Positions 53,639-61,843 of a stretch of 64,000 bases of DNA are shown here, one piece after another. Below the pieces are notes generated by a model. The model did not search any database. It saw nothing but the letters and a program-made list of their open reading frames with translations, and was not told the origin of the DNA. The first letter of the stretch is position 1; each line of letters opens with the position of its first letter. The stretch comes from Actinomycetes bacterium (GTDB lineage: Bacteria > Actinomycetota > Thermoleophilia > Gaiellales > Gaiellaceae): positions 19,096 through 83,095 of the forward strand of contig JAPOVR010000107.1 in the NCBI GenBank assembly GCA_026708005.1, read 5' to 3'. The translations under genes and the position numbers were made by a program.

Positions 53639-54568
53639 TCATGAGACCCACGGTGTCATCCACTCGTCGGGCCCGTCGACGTGTGTCCCGGGCGGGTAGA
53701 GCTTGAACGCCTTCATCCTGGCATTCGCGCCTTCGCCTGTCACCTCGGACACGCTGAAGCGCTCGGAGAGAACGAGGTTGCCGTTGCGGATGAGGAAGCT
53801 GTAGCGGTCGAGCGCCCGAACCGGAGGCCCGGCGGTGCGGTTGCCCTCGGTGTCGTAGGCCCCGCCATGGCATGGGCAGCTGAAGTTCGCGGGCTGCACC
53901 CGCGTGAGGCTCACGGGGCCGCTCGCCGTCTCGAGCTCGACGGGAGCGCCCGTGGGTCCGGCCGGCTGGACTGGACAGCCGAGATGTGTGCACCGATTGG
54001 AGATGACCGTGAAGCTCGGCACCTCGTTGATGAAGCCGTTGTTTCGGATGTACGCGGTTCGGCGGTTGACCGACGGCGCCTCGTTGTCGCGGTAGTCGAA
54101 CGTCGTGATGACAAACTCGCCCTGGGGGAAGTTGTCGATAGGGCCGAGATCGATGTCGCGCTCGCCCTGACCGACGAAGGCCGGAGCGACGGCAAACCCG
54201 ACGATGGGCACGGTGACCGCAGCGCCGATCAGCCCGCTCACCCCGGCCGTCGCGCCTGTCAGGAACACGCCGCGCGAGTAGCGCTTGGGAGCCACCGCAT
54301 CCTCGGGCTCCTCGGCGACGTCAGGGGCGGCCAGCTCGGGCGGCGGCTCGGGCGTTTCGCGCAGTCCCCGGGTTGCCCGGTAGGCCCAGGAGAAGCCGAA
54401 GACAAGGGCGAGGACGACCCCGATCGCCAGCACGATCCAGCCAGAATTCGACTCGCCGGCGATGACAAGACCGATGAGAGCGAGGATGATTCCCGCCGCA
54501 AACCCGGCGGGCGCGAGCGCTTCGGCGAAGCCGCGGTCGCGTGTCTCTTCCTCGTTGCTCTCGTTCAC
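53639..54568 (-). CDS. qcrA: Rieske iron-sulfur subunit QcrA
   Basis: Rieske protein of 309 residues. Ligand boxes for the [2Fe-2S] cluster are CTHLGC and CPCHGGAYD. Two N-terminal helices (about 15-55) precede a third one after KRYSRGVFLTGATAG, so it is the three-helix actinobacterial type, and the third helix may act as a Tat-like signal. The GTG at 54568 is fixed by an ideal GGAGGAG ribosome-binding site 4 nt upstream (54573-54579). It is the first gene of qcrA-qcrB-qcrC. Confidence 0.95.
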   Translation of the reverse strand: MNESNEEETRDRGFAEALAPAGFAAGIILALIGLVIAGESNSGWIVLAIGVVLALVFGFSWAYRATRGLRETPEPPPELAAPDVAEEPEDAVAPKRYSRGVFLTGATAGVSGLIGAAVTVPIVGFAVAPAFVGQGERDIDLGPIDNFPQGEFVITTFDYRDNEAPSVNRRTAYIRNNGFINEVPSFTVISNRCTHLGCPVQPAGPTGAPVELETASGPVSLTRVQPANFSCPCHGGAYDTEGNRTAGPPVRALDRYSFLIRNGNLVLSERFSVSEVTGEGANARMKAFKLYPPGTHVDGPDEWMTPWVS

Positions 54569-54629
54569 TCGGCTCCTCCGAGGCCGCCCGCAAAGTCCGC
54601 GTAAAGCTAGCTGATGTTCCGGCGCGAGG

Positions 54630-56060
54630 TCAAAGCTCAATCCCGTACTCGCCCCACCGCCGATCGACGAGGGCGCAGACCTCATCTGACATGAGAACTC
54701 GGTCGGGCCAGGGACGAGCTCCCTCGGACTCCCATTTGTGCGTGGCGTCGATCCCGAGCTTGCCCCCATAGCAATGCCGCGCTGCTGCATGGTCGAGCTG
54801 ATCGAGAGGCCCTTCGCTCAAGAGGGCGTCCCGCTTGGGGTCAACGTTCGCGCACACGTGGAAGAAGACGCTCTCGTAGTCGTGGACGTCAACGGCCTCG
54901 TCGACGACGACGACCGCCTTCGACAGGCTCAGCATCCCGAGGCCCCAGATCGCGTGCATCACCTTCTTCGCATGCCCCGGAAACGCCTTGCGGATGGAGA
55001 CGATGACACAGTTGTGGAAGGCTCCGGCAACCGGGAGGTCGTAGTCGACGATCTCCGGCACCGTTGTGCGCAAGGCGGGCAGGAAGATGCGCTCGGTCGC
55101 CTTCCCCAGCCACGCATCTTCCGCCGGCGGAATGCCGACGACAATCGACGGGTAGATCGCGTCGCGACGCATCGTTATCGCGGTCAGGTGGAAGATCGGG
55201 AACGGCTCGGGGGGCGAGTAGTAGCCGGTGTGATCGCCGAACGGGCCTTCGATCCCGACCTCCCCGCGCTCGATGTACCCCTCGAGGATGATCTCGGCCC
55301 GCGCCGGCACCTCGACTTCGATGGTCTTGGCGCGGACGAGCTCAACCGGCTCGCCGCGGAAGAACCCAGCGAGCATGAGCTCGTCGATGTGCTTCGGCAG
55401 CGGCGCGCTCGCCGAGTAGGCGGTGATGGGGTCGAGGCCGAGCGCGACAGCGACCTCGAGCCGGTCGTCCATGCCGCGCCAGTCATGGGCCCCGTCCTTG
55501 TGGATCTGCCAGTGCATGTACGTCGTGCGCGCGTCGATCTTCTGCATCCGATACATGCCGACGTTGCGGCCGCCCGTGCGCGGATCGTGCGTGATCACAG
55601 CCGGCAGCGTGATAAACGGAGCCGGGTCGCCCGGCCAGCAGTGTTGGATCGGCAGGAGGTCCAGATCGGGCTCGAGAACCACCTCCTGGCAGACGCCGCG
55701 CCGAACGCTCTTTGGAGCGGAGTCGGCGAGACGCTTCAGCTTGCCGAGGCCCTTGACCTTCTCGATCAGGCCCTCGGGCGGCTGCAGCTCGAGGATCTCC
55801 GCGACCGTCCCTCCAACCTCGTCGAGCGACGGCTGGCAGAACGCCAGCGACATGCGCCGCTCGGTGCCGAACTGGTTGATGAGCAGCGGCAGCTGCGAAC
55901 CTCTCACACGCGTGAAGAGCAGCGCGGGACCGCCGGACTTGACGGTGCGATCGACGATCTCGGTGATCTCGAGGTGCGGGTCGACCTCCGCCTCGATCTC
56001 GACGAGCTCACCTTCACGGCGGAGGAGGTCAAGCCAGGCTCGGAGGTCGCGTGCCGCCAT
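54630..56060 (-). CDS. UbiD-family decarboxylase, menaquinone pathway (MqnL-like)
   Basis: Prenylated-FMN-dependent decarboxylase of 476 residues. Diagnostic stretches are DRTVKSGGPALLFTRVRG, GIEGPFGDHTGYYSPPEPFP (catalytic Glu region) and AGAFHNCVIVSIRKAFPGHA. In organisms using the futalosine route a UbiD homologue decarboxylates the dihydroxynaphthoate precursor, and the location between menaquinone and bc-complex genes fits. No UbiX partner or prenyltransferase gene is in the window. ATG supported by a TAGCCT box 10 nt upstream. Confidence 0.9.
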   Translation of the reverse strand: MAARDLRAWLDLLRREGELVEIEAEVDPHLEITEIVDRTVKSGGPALLFTRVRGSQLPLLINQFGTERRMSLAFCQPSLDEVGGTVAEILELQPPEGLIEKVKGLGKLKRLADSAPKSVRRGVCQEVVLEPDLDLLPIQHCWPGDPAPFITLPAVITHDPRTGGRNVGMYRMQKIDARTTYMHWQIHKDGAHDWRGMDDRLEVAVALGLDPITAYSASAPLPKHIDELMLAGFFRGEPVELVRAKTIEVEVPARAEIILEGYIERGEVGIEGPFGDHTGYYSPPEPFPIFHLTAITMRRDAIYPSIVVGIPPAEDAWLGKATERIFLPALRTTVPEIVDYDLPVAGAFHNCVIVSIRKAFPGHAKKVMHAIWGLGMLSLSKAVVVVDEAVDVHDYESVFFHVCANVDPKRDALLSEGPLDQLDHAAARHCYGGKLGIDATHKWESEGARPWPDRVLMSDEVCALVDRRWGEYGIEL

Positions 56061-56070
56061 TGCAGAGCGA

Positions 56071-56076
56071 AGGCTA
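56071..56076 (-). promoter_or_regulatory. -10 box TAGCCT of the UbiD-family gene
   Basis: TAGCCT is 10 nt before the ATG at 56060; leaderless pattern. Confidence 0.4.
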
Positions 56077-56233
56077 GCGTCGGCCTGCTGCGCGCCGCTG
56101 CCCGAGCTCGCGCATCGGATGCAAGGCGGCTCGGGCGAGCACCACCCTGCCTCCCTCCACATGACATCGCCCCGTGAGAGCCGGCCCGAGAGCGACGGCC
56201 TAGGATCGAGGAAGCTGCGCGCCCCGGCGCCGG

Positions 56234-56395
56234 CTACTTCTTGCGGCGCCCGAGCAGGCGACTGCTGAGCTCACCGATCACGATGACCCCGAGGAAGATA
56301 AGGCCGACGACGAGCATCGTCAGGATGATGTCGCGACCCTCTTCGTCGGGAGCCTTCTCGGCCGCGAGCGTGAGAGCTGCCAGCAGCGTCCCCAT
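56234..56395 (-). CDS. 53-residue single-pass membrane protein
   Basis: Small frame: a short N-terminus (MGTLLAALTLAAEKAPDEEG), one transmembrane helix (about 23-41, IILTMLVVGLIFLGVIVIG), and a basic tail ending SSRLLGRRKK, so positive charges are probably cytoplasmic. It lies between the UbiD-family and HepS-like genes on the same strand and has its own TAAGAT box 8 nt before the ATG. Small proteins of this shape often stabilise membrane complexes; an accessory role for the bc complex or quinone enzymes is a guess from context. Confidence 0.65.
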   Translation of the reverse strand: MGTLLAALTLAAEKAPDEEGRDIILTMLVVGLIFLGVIVIGELSSRLLGRRKK

Positions 56396-56403
56396 GAGCT
56401 GTG

Positions 56404-56409
56404 ATCTTA
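56404..56409 (-). promoter_or_regulatory. -10 box TAAGAT of the small membrane protein gene
   Basis: TAAGAT is 8 nt before the ATG at 56395. It also overlaps the stop codon of the preceding gene. Confidence 0.45.
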
Positions 56410-56958
56410 GACGCTCGTTTCGGCTGGCTGCAGCCTCGCCGCGTGCGCGGCGAGCGCGCCTACGAGGAGCTCTTGGTCTGCGACGGTCTCCGCGAGCACT
56501 CCGAGCGGCGAGGGGTCATGTTCGAGTCGCAGCGCAGCCAGCGCCCCGGCGAGCCGCCGATCGTCGGCTCCAAGGAGCACGCTTGTCGCAGCCCAGGCGA
56601 CGCCGTCGCCGGGGCGCGCCTCCGCCCGCAGCTGCGCGCAGAGGGAGATCAGCTCTGCGAACTCCGCGACCGCCGAGACGTTGCCGGTGCGCGTCAGCCG
56701 CACCAGGCCGTGGGCGTAGAGGTAGTCGCCAAGGAGAACGGCCGTGTCGGCGTCCTCCGGGCTGAACAGACGAGGACTGGCGTAGTGGAGGAGATAGCCC
56801 TCATAGATCGACTCGATGGCAAGCGCAAACCGCGCGTCGGCCAGCTCGGAGAAGATCGGCTGCAGCTCGTGCTCGCCCGGGGCTCGCAGCACAAGCCCCC
56901 ACAGCGGGCTCTCGCGCTGTGCTTCCTCAGCGATCGTCGCGAAGACCGAATCGTGCAC
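56407..56958 (-). CDS. HepS-like / degenerate polyprenyl-synthase-like protein
   Basis: All-helical protein of 183 residues without DDxxD motifs. The segment AVLLGDYLYAHGLVRL (about 73-88) matches the LLGDYLFA helix of polyprenyl diphosphate synthases. The region before it (SPRLFSPEDADT) occupies the place where the first aspartate-rich motif should be. In two-component heptaprenyl synthases the small subunit (HepS) is a catalytically inactive relative of HepT, and a HepT-like gene is 5 kb downstream. The assignment is by resemblance and context. GTG start. Confidence 0.55.
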   Translation of the reverse strand: MHDSVFATIAEEAQRESPLWGLVLRAPGEHELQPIFSELADARFALAIESIYEGYLLHYASPRLFSPEDADTAVLLGDYLYAHGLVRLTRTGNVSAVAEFAELISLCAQLRAEARPGDGVAWAATSVLLGADDRRLAGALAALRLEHDPSPLGVLAETVADQELLVGALAAHAARLQPAETSV

Positions 56959-57031
56959 GGCTAGCTACCGCGGAGCCGCTCGGCGTCCGCAGCCGCAGCG
57001 TGTGTCATGCCCGACATCCGGCCCTCAGACG

Positions 57032-58009
57032 TCAGAACCACGAGGCCGCCCGCTTGGCCCAGTACGTGATGATGAGATCACAGCCGGCGCGTCGAATCGC
57101 CGTCAACATCTCAAGCGCCGCCTGGCGCTCATCGAGCCAGCCGCGGGCAGCGGCACCCTTGACCATCGCGTACTCGCCGCTCGTGTTGTAGGCCGCCAGC
57201 GGCAGATCGAAGCGGTCACGGGCTGAAGCGACGACATCGAGGTAGGCAAGCGCCGGCTTCACCATCACGGCATCTGCACCCTCCTGGATATCGAGGGCGA
57301 TCTCACGCATCGCCTCGCGACCGTTGGCCGGGTCCAGCTGGTAGGTCCGCCTGTCCCCGAAGGCCGGAGCGGAGCTCGACGCGTCGCGGAACGGCCCGTA
57401 GAAGGCCGACGCATACTTTGCGGAGTACGCCATGATGGCGACGTCCCCGCGGCTCTCCTGGTCGAGCGCGCTGCGGATCGCGCCCACCCGCCCGTCCATC
57501 ATGTCGCTTGGCGCGACGATGTCAGCTCCGGCCTCGGCATGGCTGAGCGCGGTTCGCGCGAGGAGCTCGAGCGACAGGTCGTTGAGGATCTCCTCGTCCT
57601 GGACGAGGCCGCAGTGGCCGTGGCTTGTGTAGGCGCAGAGGCACACGTCCGTGATCACGACCGTGTCAGCGGCAGCCGCCTTGAGCGCACGGACCCCCCG
57701 CTGGACGATGCCGTCCTCGTCGTAGGCGCCTGAAGCGACATCGTCTTTCGCGGCCGGCACGCCGAAGAGGAGCACGGCGCCGATGCCGAGCCTCCGGATC
57801 TCCTCGACCTCATCGGCCAGCTGGTCGACGGAGACGTGGAGGATGTCACCCAGCCCGTCGAGCGGCTGACGAACACCCTGTCCCTCGCAGGCGAACAGCG
57901 GATACACGAGCTGCGAAGGGTCAAGGTGCGTCTCCCGGACGAGCTGGCGCAGGGCACCCGAGCGTCGCAGCCGACGCAGCCTTGTCTGGGGGAACGCAGG
58001 GGAGCTCAC
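57032..58009 (-). CDS. hemB: Porphobilinogen synthase (delta-aminolevulinate dehydratase)
   Basis: Haem-pathway enzyme of 325 residues that joins two 5-aminolevulinate molecules. Active-site lysines are in IMAYSAKYASAFYGPFRDA and DAVMVKPALAYLDVV. The Cys-rich stretch VITDVCLCAYTSHGHCG indicates the zinc-dependent class. It heads the minus-strand block of respiratory genes, supplying haem for the bc complex and caa3 oxidase. GTG start. Confidence 0.96.
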   Translation of the reverse strand: MSSPAFPQTRLRRLRRSGALRQLVRETHLDPSQLVYPLFACEGQGVRQPLDGLGDILHVSVDQLADEVEEIRRLGIGAVLLFGVPAAKDDVASGAYDEDGIVQRGVRALKAAAADTVVITDVCLCAYTSHGHCGLVQDEEILNDLSLELLARTALSHAEAGADIVAPSDMMDGRVGAIRSALDQESRGDVAIMAYSAKYASAFYGPFRDASSSAPAFGDRRTYQLDPANGREAMREIALDIQEGADAVMVKPALAYLDVVASARDRFDLPLAAYNTSGEYAMVKGAAARGWLDERQAALEMLTAIRRAGCDLIITYWAKRAASWF

Positions 58010-58305
58010 ACCGACATCTTCGCACGCCGAGGCTCCTCACCGAAGCCGAAGCGTCGCCAGAGTCGGCGAGCCGACCGCTCTGCTGGTCGGCCTCGCTGCC
58101 TCCGCGCGCCGGGCCTCGCTGTCCATCAACCCCAGAGGGTCGTTGCAGAGAGCGCGGACGCCGCCGGCCGGCCGGTGCTCGCCCACGCACGACGGTGACC
58201 AACGGCCGCGCCAGGACAGGAAGGACAAGCCCGCCATCTCCCCATCGTGCCGAGCCCTCCCATGCAGACCGGCCTGCTGAGGTTGAAAGGCGCCGGTGGC
58301 TCGGC
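58010..58305. other. Intergenic region between hemB and the M23-like gene
   Basis: About 300 bp between divergent genes. I see no gene and no dispersed-repeat copy; it should hold both promoters, of which only the TAGCGT of the plus-strand gene can be pointed out. Confidence 0.4.
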
Positions 58306-58311
58306 TAGCGT
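58306..58311 (+). promoter_or_regulatory. -10 box TAGCGT of the M23-like gene
   Basis: TAGCGT ends 7 nt before the GTG at 58319 and is the main reason for choosing that start. Confidence 0.4.
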
Positions 58312-58318
58312 GGCTGGC

Positions 58319-59107
58319 GTGGCCCGCCCCGAGACGTACGCGGTAGGTCCTGGCCGTGCGCCAGGATCCAGACCGGTTCAGATCAGGTTCCTGCGGCTCA
58401 CCCTCGCAGTCGCCGCGATCGGTCTCATCGCGGCTGTCGCGGTGCTCGTCATTGACCGCTGGGTCGGTGCAGCCGAGTCGGTCGCTCCCGCGGTTCCTGA
58501 GCCGTCAGCCCGACTGCTGCCGGGAGGTCCACCGGAACCACAGGTGATAGCGCTGCTCGACGACCTCCGCCTGTTCTTGCCAATCGCGCCGGAACACATC
58601 ACTGCGATCGGGTTCCGCGGCTCGGGCGAGACCGCGCTGGGACTCGACCCCGTCGGCAAGCGAACCAATGCGGGTCTCTTCGAGCGCGTCAGAAACAAGG
58701 TCTTCGGAGGAGACACAGACAAAGGGCTCCGCTACTACCTGATCGACGGCGGTGTGGGCAGGCAGACCAGCGGCCTCGACATCGGTGCCTCCGTGGGGAC
58801 GAACGTCTACGCCCCGGTCGACGGAACCGTCCTGGCGATCAACGACGTGATCGTGAGCGGCGAGCGCTTCGGCGACAGGATCGACCTCTCTCCAACAGCC
58901 GGTCCAGGGCTGGTTGTCATCCTCACAAACCTCGACGCAGACCCCGATCTCGCAGTGGGAGCTCCGGTGGCCGCGTCGGAGACGAGGCTCGGACACGTGA
59001 TCGATCTCTCGGCAGTCGAGCAGGCCTCGCTCGCCCGGTTTACCCAAGACCGCGGGCAGCATGTTCACCTCGAGGTGCAGCCGGCCGCCGACCTGGCGCT
59101 CCCCTGA
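58319..59107 (+). CDS. Membrane-anchored M23-like (LytM) protein, incomplete metal site
   Basis: Protein of 262 residues: basic N-terminus, one transmembrane helix (about 25-45), then an external domain with the LytM/M23 beta fold. The second metal motif HVHLEV (HxH) and the Asp of the first (SGLDIGASVGTNVYAPVDG) are present, but the first-motif His, usual in HRGxD, is Thr or Ser here. The protein may therefore be an inactive binding or regulatory form, like EnvC/NlpD-type activators. Start uncertain (GTG 58310 and ATG 58262 are also open). Confidence 0.7.
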   Translation: MARPETYAVGPGRAPGSRPVQIRFLRLTLAVAAIGLIAAVAVLVIDRWVGAAESVAPAVPEPSARLLPGGPPEPQVIALLDDLRLFLPIAPEHITAIGFRGSGETALGLDPVGKRTNAGLFERVRNKVFGGDTDKGLRYYLIDGGVGRQTSGLDIGASVGTNVYAPVDGTVLAINDVIVSGERFGDRIDLSPTAGPGLVVILTNLDADPDLAVGAPVAASETRLGHVIDLSAVEQASLARFTQDRGQHVHLEVQPAADLALP

Positions 59108-59886
59108 GGCTGCTCTTCATCGCCGATGTCTTCGGCGCGCCGGGGCGGCGAGCCGTCGAGACGCGGCTGCCGGACCTGCGCCAGGAGCTCGAAGTCGACC
59201 TGTGCATTCTCAACGGCGAGAACGCAGCAGACGGCTCCGGCATCACGAAGAAGCTCGCCCGCAGGCTCCTCTCGGCGGGTGCAGATGTGATCACGAGCGG
59301 CAACCACATCTTCCGCCGGGACGACGCTCTCGAGCTGCTCGCCGAAAGCGATCGCGTGCTGCGGCCAGAGAACCTCGGCGCGCCGGGAGTCCCTGGCACG
59401 GGAACCGTGGTCGCAGAAGCCGAGAACGGCATCAGAGTGGGCGTTATCAACCTCCAGGGGATGCTGTTCATGACGACGCCTACAAGCCCGTTTCTCATCG
59501 TCGAGGCGCTCGTCGCGCGCGTGCGTGCGCAGACACCGGTCGTCGTGGTCGACTTCCATGCCGAGGCAACAAGCGAGAAGATCGCGCTTGCCCGCCTGCT
59601 CGATGGACAGGTGACAGCCGTCATTGGAACGCACACGCACGTGCAGACCAACGACGCGCGCGTCCTTCCGGGAGGAACCGCTGCGCTCACCGACGCCGGC
59701 ATGACCGGGCCGCACGACTCGGTGATCGGAGTCGAGGCATCGCTTGCGATTACGCGCATGCAGCGCGGTCTCCCGGTCCGCTTCCACCCGGCCGAGGGGG
59801 ACGTGCGCATCGAGGGGGCGCTGGTGGAGTGCGACGCCGACGGGCGAGCGCATCGCTGCGAGGCGCTCAGGGTGCCCGTTCCCTAG
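59104..59886 (+). CDS. ymdB: YmdB-family metallophosphoesterase
   Basis: Calcineurin-like phosphodiesterase of 260 residues; YmdB hydrolyses 2',3'-cyclic nucleotides. Metal-site blocks are RLLFIADVFGAPGRRAVE, ILNGENAADGSGIT, SGNHIFRRDD, VVDFHAEATSEK and GTHTHVQT, all hallmarks. The family N-terminus begins at the CTG at 59104 (L/M-R-L-L-F-I), which overlaps the preceding stop as CTGA. No ATG, GTG or TTG is available there, so a CTG start coupled to the upstream gene is proposed. The 3' end overlaps the convergent gene by 20 bp. Confidence 0.9.
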   Translation: MRLLFIADVFGAPGRRAVETRLPDLRQELEVDLCILNGENAADGSGITKKLARRLLSAGADVITSGNHIFRRDDALELLAESDRVLRPENLGAPGVPGTGTVVAEAENGIRVGVINLQGMLFMTTPTSPFLIVEALVARVRAQTPVVVVDFHAEATSEKIALARLLDGQVTAVIGTHTHVQTNDARVLPGGTAALTDAGMTGPHDSVIGVEASLAITRMQRGLPVRFHPAEGDVRIEGALVECDADGRAHRCEALRVPVP

Positions 59887-61777
59887 GCGACCGACTGACA
59901 TCCCGCTCCGGCAGGTGCCGCGGCGCGGGAGTTCCCGGAGCTGCCGCGGCCGGCAGCCCTGGCTGGTCAGGGCGTGCTGGGCCTGGGGAAGCTCTCCAGG
60001 GCGGGTGCAGAGACGAGCCTGAGCCTCGCCAGAACACGACGAAGAGCACGAACGGGAAGAACCACGGGATGTACAGGTAGAACCAGTGGGACAGCGTCAG
60101 CTGGAAACCGATCAGAAGCGCAGCCGAGAGCCCGGCGAGCTGGAGAGGCGACATGCGGCGGGGCAGCACGGCGAGCAGCAGAGCCCCTGCGAGCAGAAGC
60201 CCTCTTAGCACTGCCTGCAGCCAGCCGAGGTCGGCATAGCCATACCGCCCCCAGCCCCACAGCGAGAACGGCGACTCGCGTCCCAGCTGCCACCCGAACG
60301 TTCGATCCCAGAACACCCGGCCAGCGCGGGCTGGATCGGGCTCCAGCAGCAGGACCCAGAAGCCGAGCGCGGTCGCGAGCGCAAAGCCGACGAGAAAGAG
60401 CGCCGCGGGCCGAGGGCGCCCGACACGGCCCGGATAGGAGAGCCAGAGCGGCGTCAGCAGAAGCGGCGCGAACTTCGTCCACGATGCGAGCCCCAGGAAG
60501 AAGCCCCTCGCTGGAGCCGAGGTCGCCGCCCAGAAGCCGAGGACGAGCAGCGCCGGGACAAGCGCATCGTTGGCGTTCGTGCTCAAAACGTACTGCGTAA
60601 ACGGGAAGGCTGCCCAGGCGAACACGAGAATCGCCGCCAGGCGCGCCCGGCCAAAGTGCCAGCCGAGGAGCGCGAGCCCCGCCATCGTCGCGAGATCGAA
60701 GATCAGCGAGGAGGCGCGCGCGGCCGGCAGATCGTCCCACGCTCCATCCCATCCGAAGACGGCGTAGGCGGGCACGTAGGCGAGGTAGTTCACGGGGCCG
60801 TAGGTATCGCCGCGCTCGTTGGGCGACTCGCATCGGCCGTTCGCCTGGATCCGGTCGCGCGCGACGCCGCCGCTGTCCGGCTCGCCGCACCCCTCGCCGC
60901 TCCCCACCGGGAAGTGCCCGTACGGGCTCTGTCCCTCCGAGGCGATGCGCTGCGCCCCGATCGCCCCCGCGTAGCCGACGTCGATCACGTTCGACTGCTC
61001 GAGGCTCAGGCCAACGCGAAAGCCGATGACGAACAGCGCCGCGACGATCAGAACGGGCGTCGGCCACAGAACCGAGTACGCGGGCGAGCCGCGGCCGTGT
61101 CGAAGGCCGATCCACAGCATGCGGCCGAGGAGGTACACGAGCGGCGGATAGGCGAGCGGCACGGAGGTGAAGATCTCGCCCCGGTTGAAGAACCACAACG
61201 ACGCCGAGAACGAGAGGAGGACGACCAGGTCGAGGTTGTGGATGCAGAGCGGTCGGCGAAATCTGGCCAGCCCGATCAGAAAGAGCGCCGCAAGCCCGAA
61301 CCAGATCGCCGGATCGTTGATTGTGCCTCCGAACGCGTCACCGCCGTGAGCCATGGTCCACACGACCTGAGGACCGGTCCGCGCCTCGGTGACCAGCCCG
61401 GTCTGATCGGAGACGCGAACGAGAGCAACCTGCTCCTCGCCGGCCCAGATCCGGACGCGCCATGAGCGGAGAGCTCGGTCGAAGGTGGCCTCCTCGGTCA
61501 GCTCGGGCGGCGGTGGGTAGCGAGCCACCCAGCGGCGTACCTTCTCGCTGGAGCGCGCCGCTGCAAGAGCGGCCTCCTCGGTCAGCTCGGGCTGCGGTGA
61601 GGCGGGCGGGGGGCCAGCGGCCGCCGCAGCGACCGAGACGGAGCCATCGAGCTTGTCAAGGGACGGCGGTGAGGCGGGCGGGGGGCCGGCGGCCGAGCCC
61701 GGGTCAGAGCCATGGCCAGCCATTGCTGGGCCGGCAAGCGCGAGCCAGAGCAGACCGACGGCCGCGATGCCACGCAC
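59867..61777 (-). CDS. GT87-like (DUF2029) membrane glycosyltransferase with secreted N-terminal domain
   Basis: Membrane protein of 636 residues. An N-terminal signal peptide (ends ...AGPAMAGHG) leads to an external region of about 130 residues with duplicated GPPPASP and ELTEEA blocks. About 11 helices follow, with GDTYGPVNYLAYVPAYAVFG in an external loop and LASWTKFAPLLLTPLWL, resembling GT87/DUF2029 polyprenyl-phosphate-sugar mannosyltransferases. The C-terminal tail is Pro-rich. It probably adds sugars outside the membrane. GTG start with a TACCCT box 6 nt upstream. Confidence 0.75.
   Translation of the reverse strand: MRGIAAVGLLWLALAGPAMAGHGSDPGSAAGPPPASPPSLDKLDGSVSVAAAAAGPPPASPQPELTEEAALAAARSSEKVRRWVARYPPPPELTEEATFDRALRSWRVRIWAGEEQVALVRVSDQTGLVTEARTGPQVVWTMAHGGDAFGGTINDPAIWFGLAALFLIGLARFRRPLCIHNLDLVVLLSFSASLWFFNRGEIFTSVPLAYPPLVYLLGRMLWIGLRHGRGSPAYSVLWPTPVLIVAALFVIGFRVGLSLEQSNVIDVGYAGAIGAQRIASEGQSPYGHFPVGSGEGCGEPDSGGVARDRIQANGRCESPNERGDTYGPVNYLAYVPAYAVFGWDGAWDDLPAARASSLIFDLATMAGLALLGWHFGRARLAAILVFAWAAFPFTQYVLSTNANDALVPALLVLGFWAATSAPARGFFLGLASWTKFAPLLLTPLWLSYPGRVGRPRPAALFLVGFALATALGFWVLLLEPDPARAGRVFWDRTFGWQLGRESPFSLWGWGRYGYADLGWLQAVLRGLLLAGALLLAVLPRRMSPLQLAGLSAALLIGFQLTLSHWFYLYIPWFFPFVLFVVFWRGSGSSLHPPWRASPGPARPDQPGLPAAAAPGTPAPRHLPERDVSRSPRERAP
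61613..61692. repeat. Direct repeat inside the GT87-like gene
   Basis: Near-identical blocks of about 25 bp around GAGGCGGGCGGGGGGCC occur near 61613 and 61670. They encode the duplicated AAGPPPASP of the secreted N-terminal region. Confidence 0.7.
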
Positions 61778-61783
61778 CAGCCA

Positions 61784-61789
61784 AGGGTA
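61784..61789 (-). promoter_or_regulatory. -10 box TACCCT of the GT87-like gene
   Basis: TACCCT is 6 nt before the GTG at 61777; leaderless pattern. Confidence 0.4.
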
Positions 61790-61843
61790 GTGCCAACCTC
61801 ACGCGGAGTGGCCGGCTCAGACAGCCAGGGACAAGGCGGGCCT

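Noticed and set aside
54738..56177. 479-codon plus-strand frame antisense to the UbiD gene
   Set aside because: Antisense shadow, rich in Arg/Asp/Leu without motifs.
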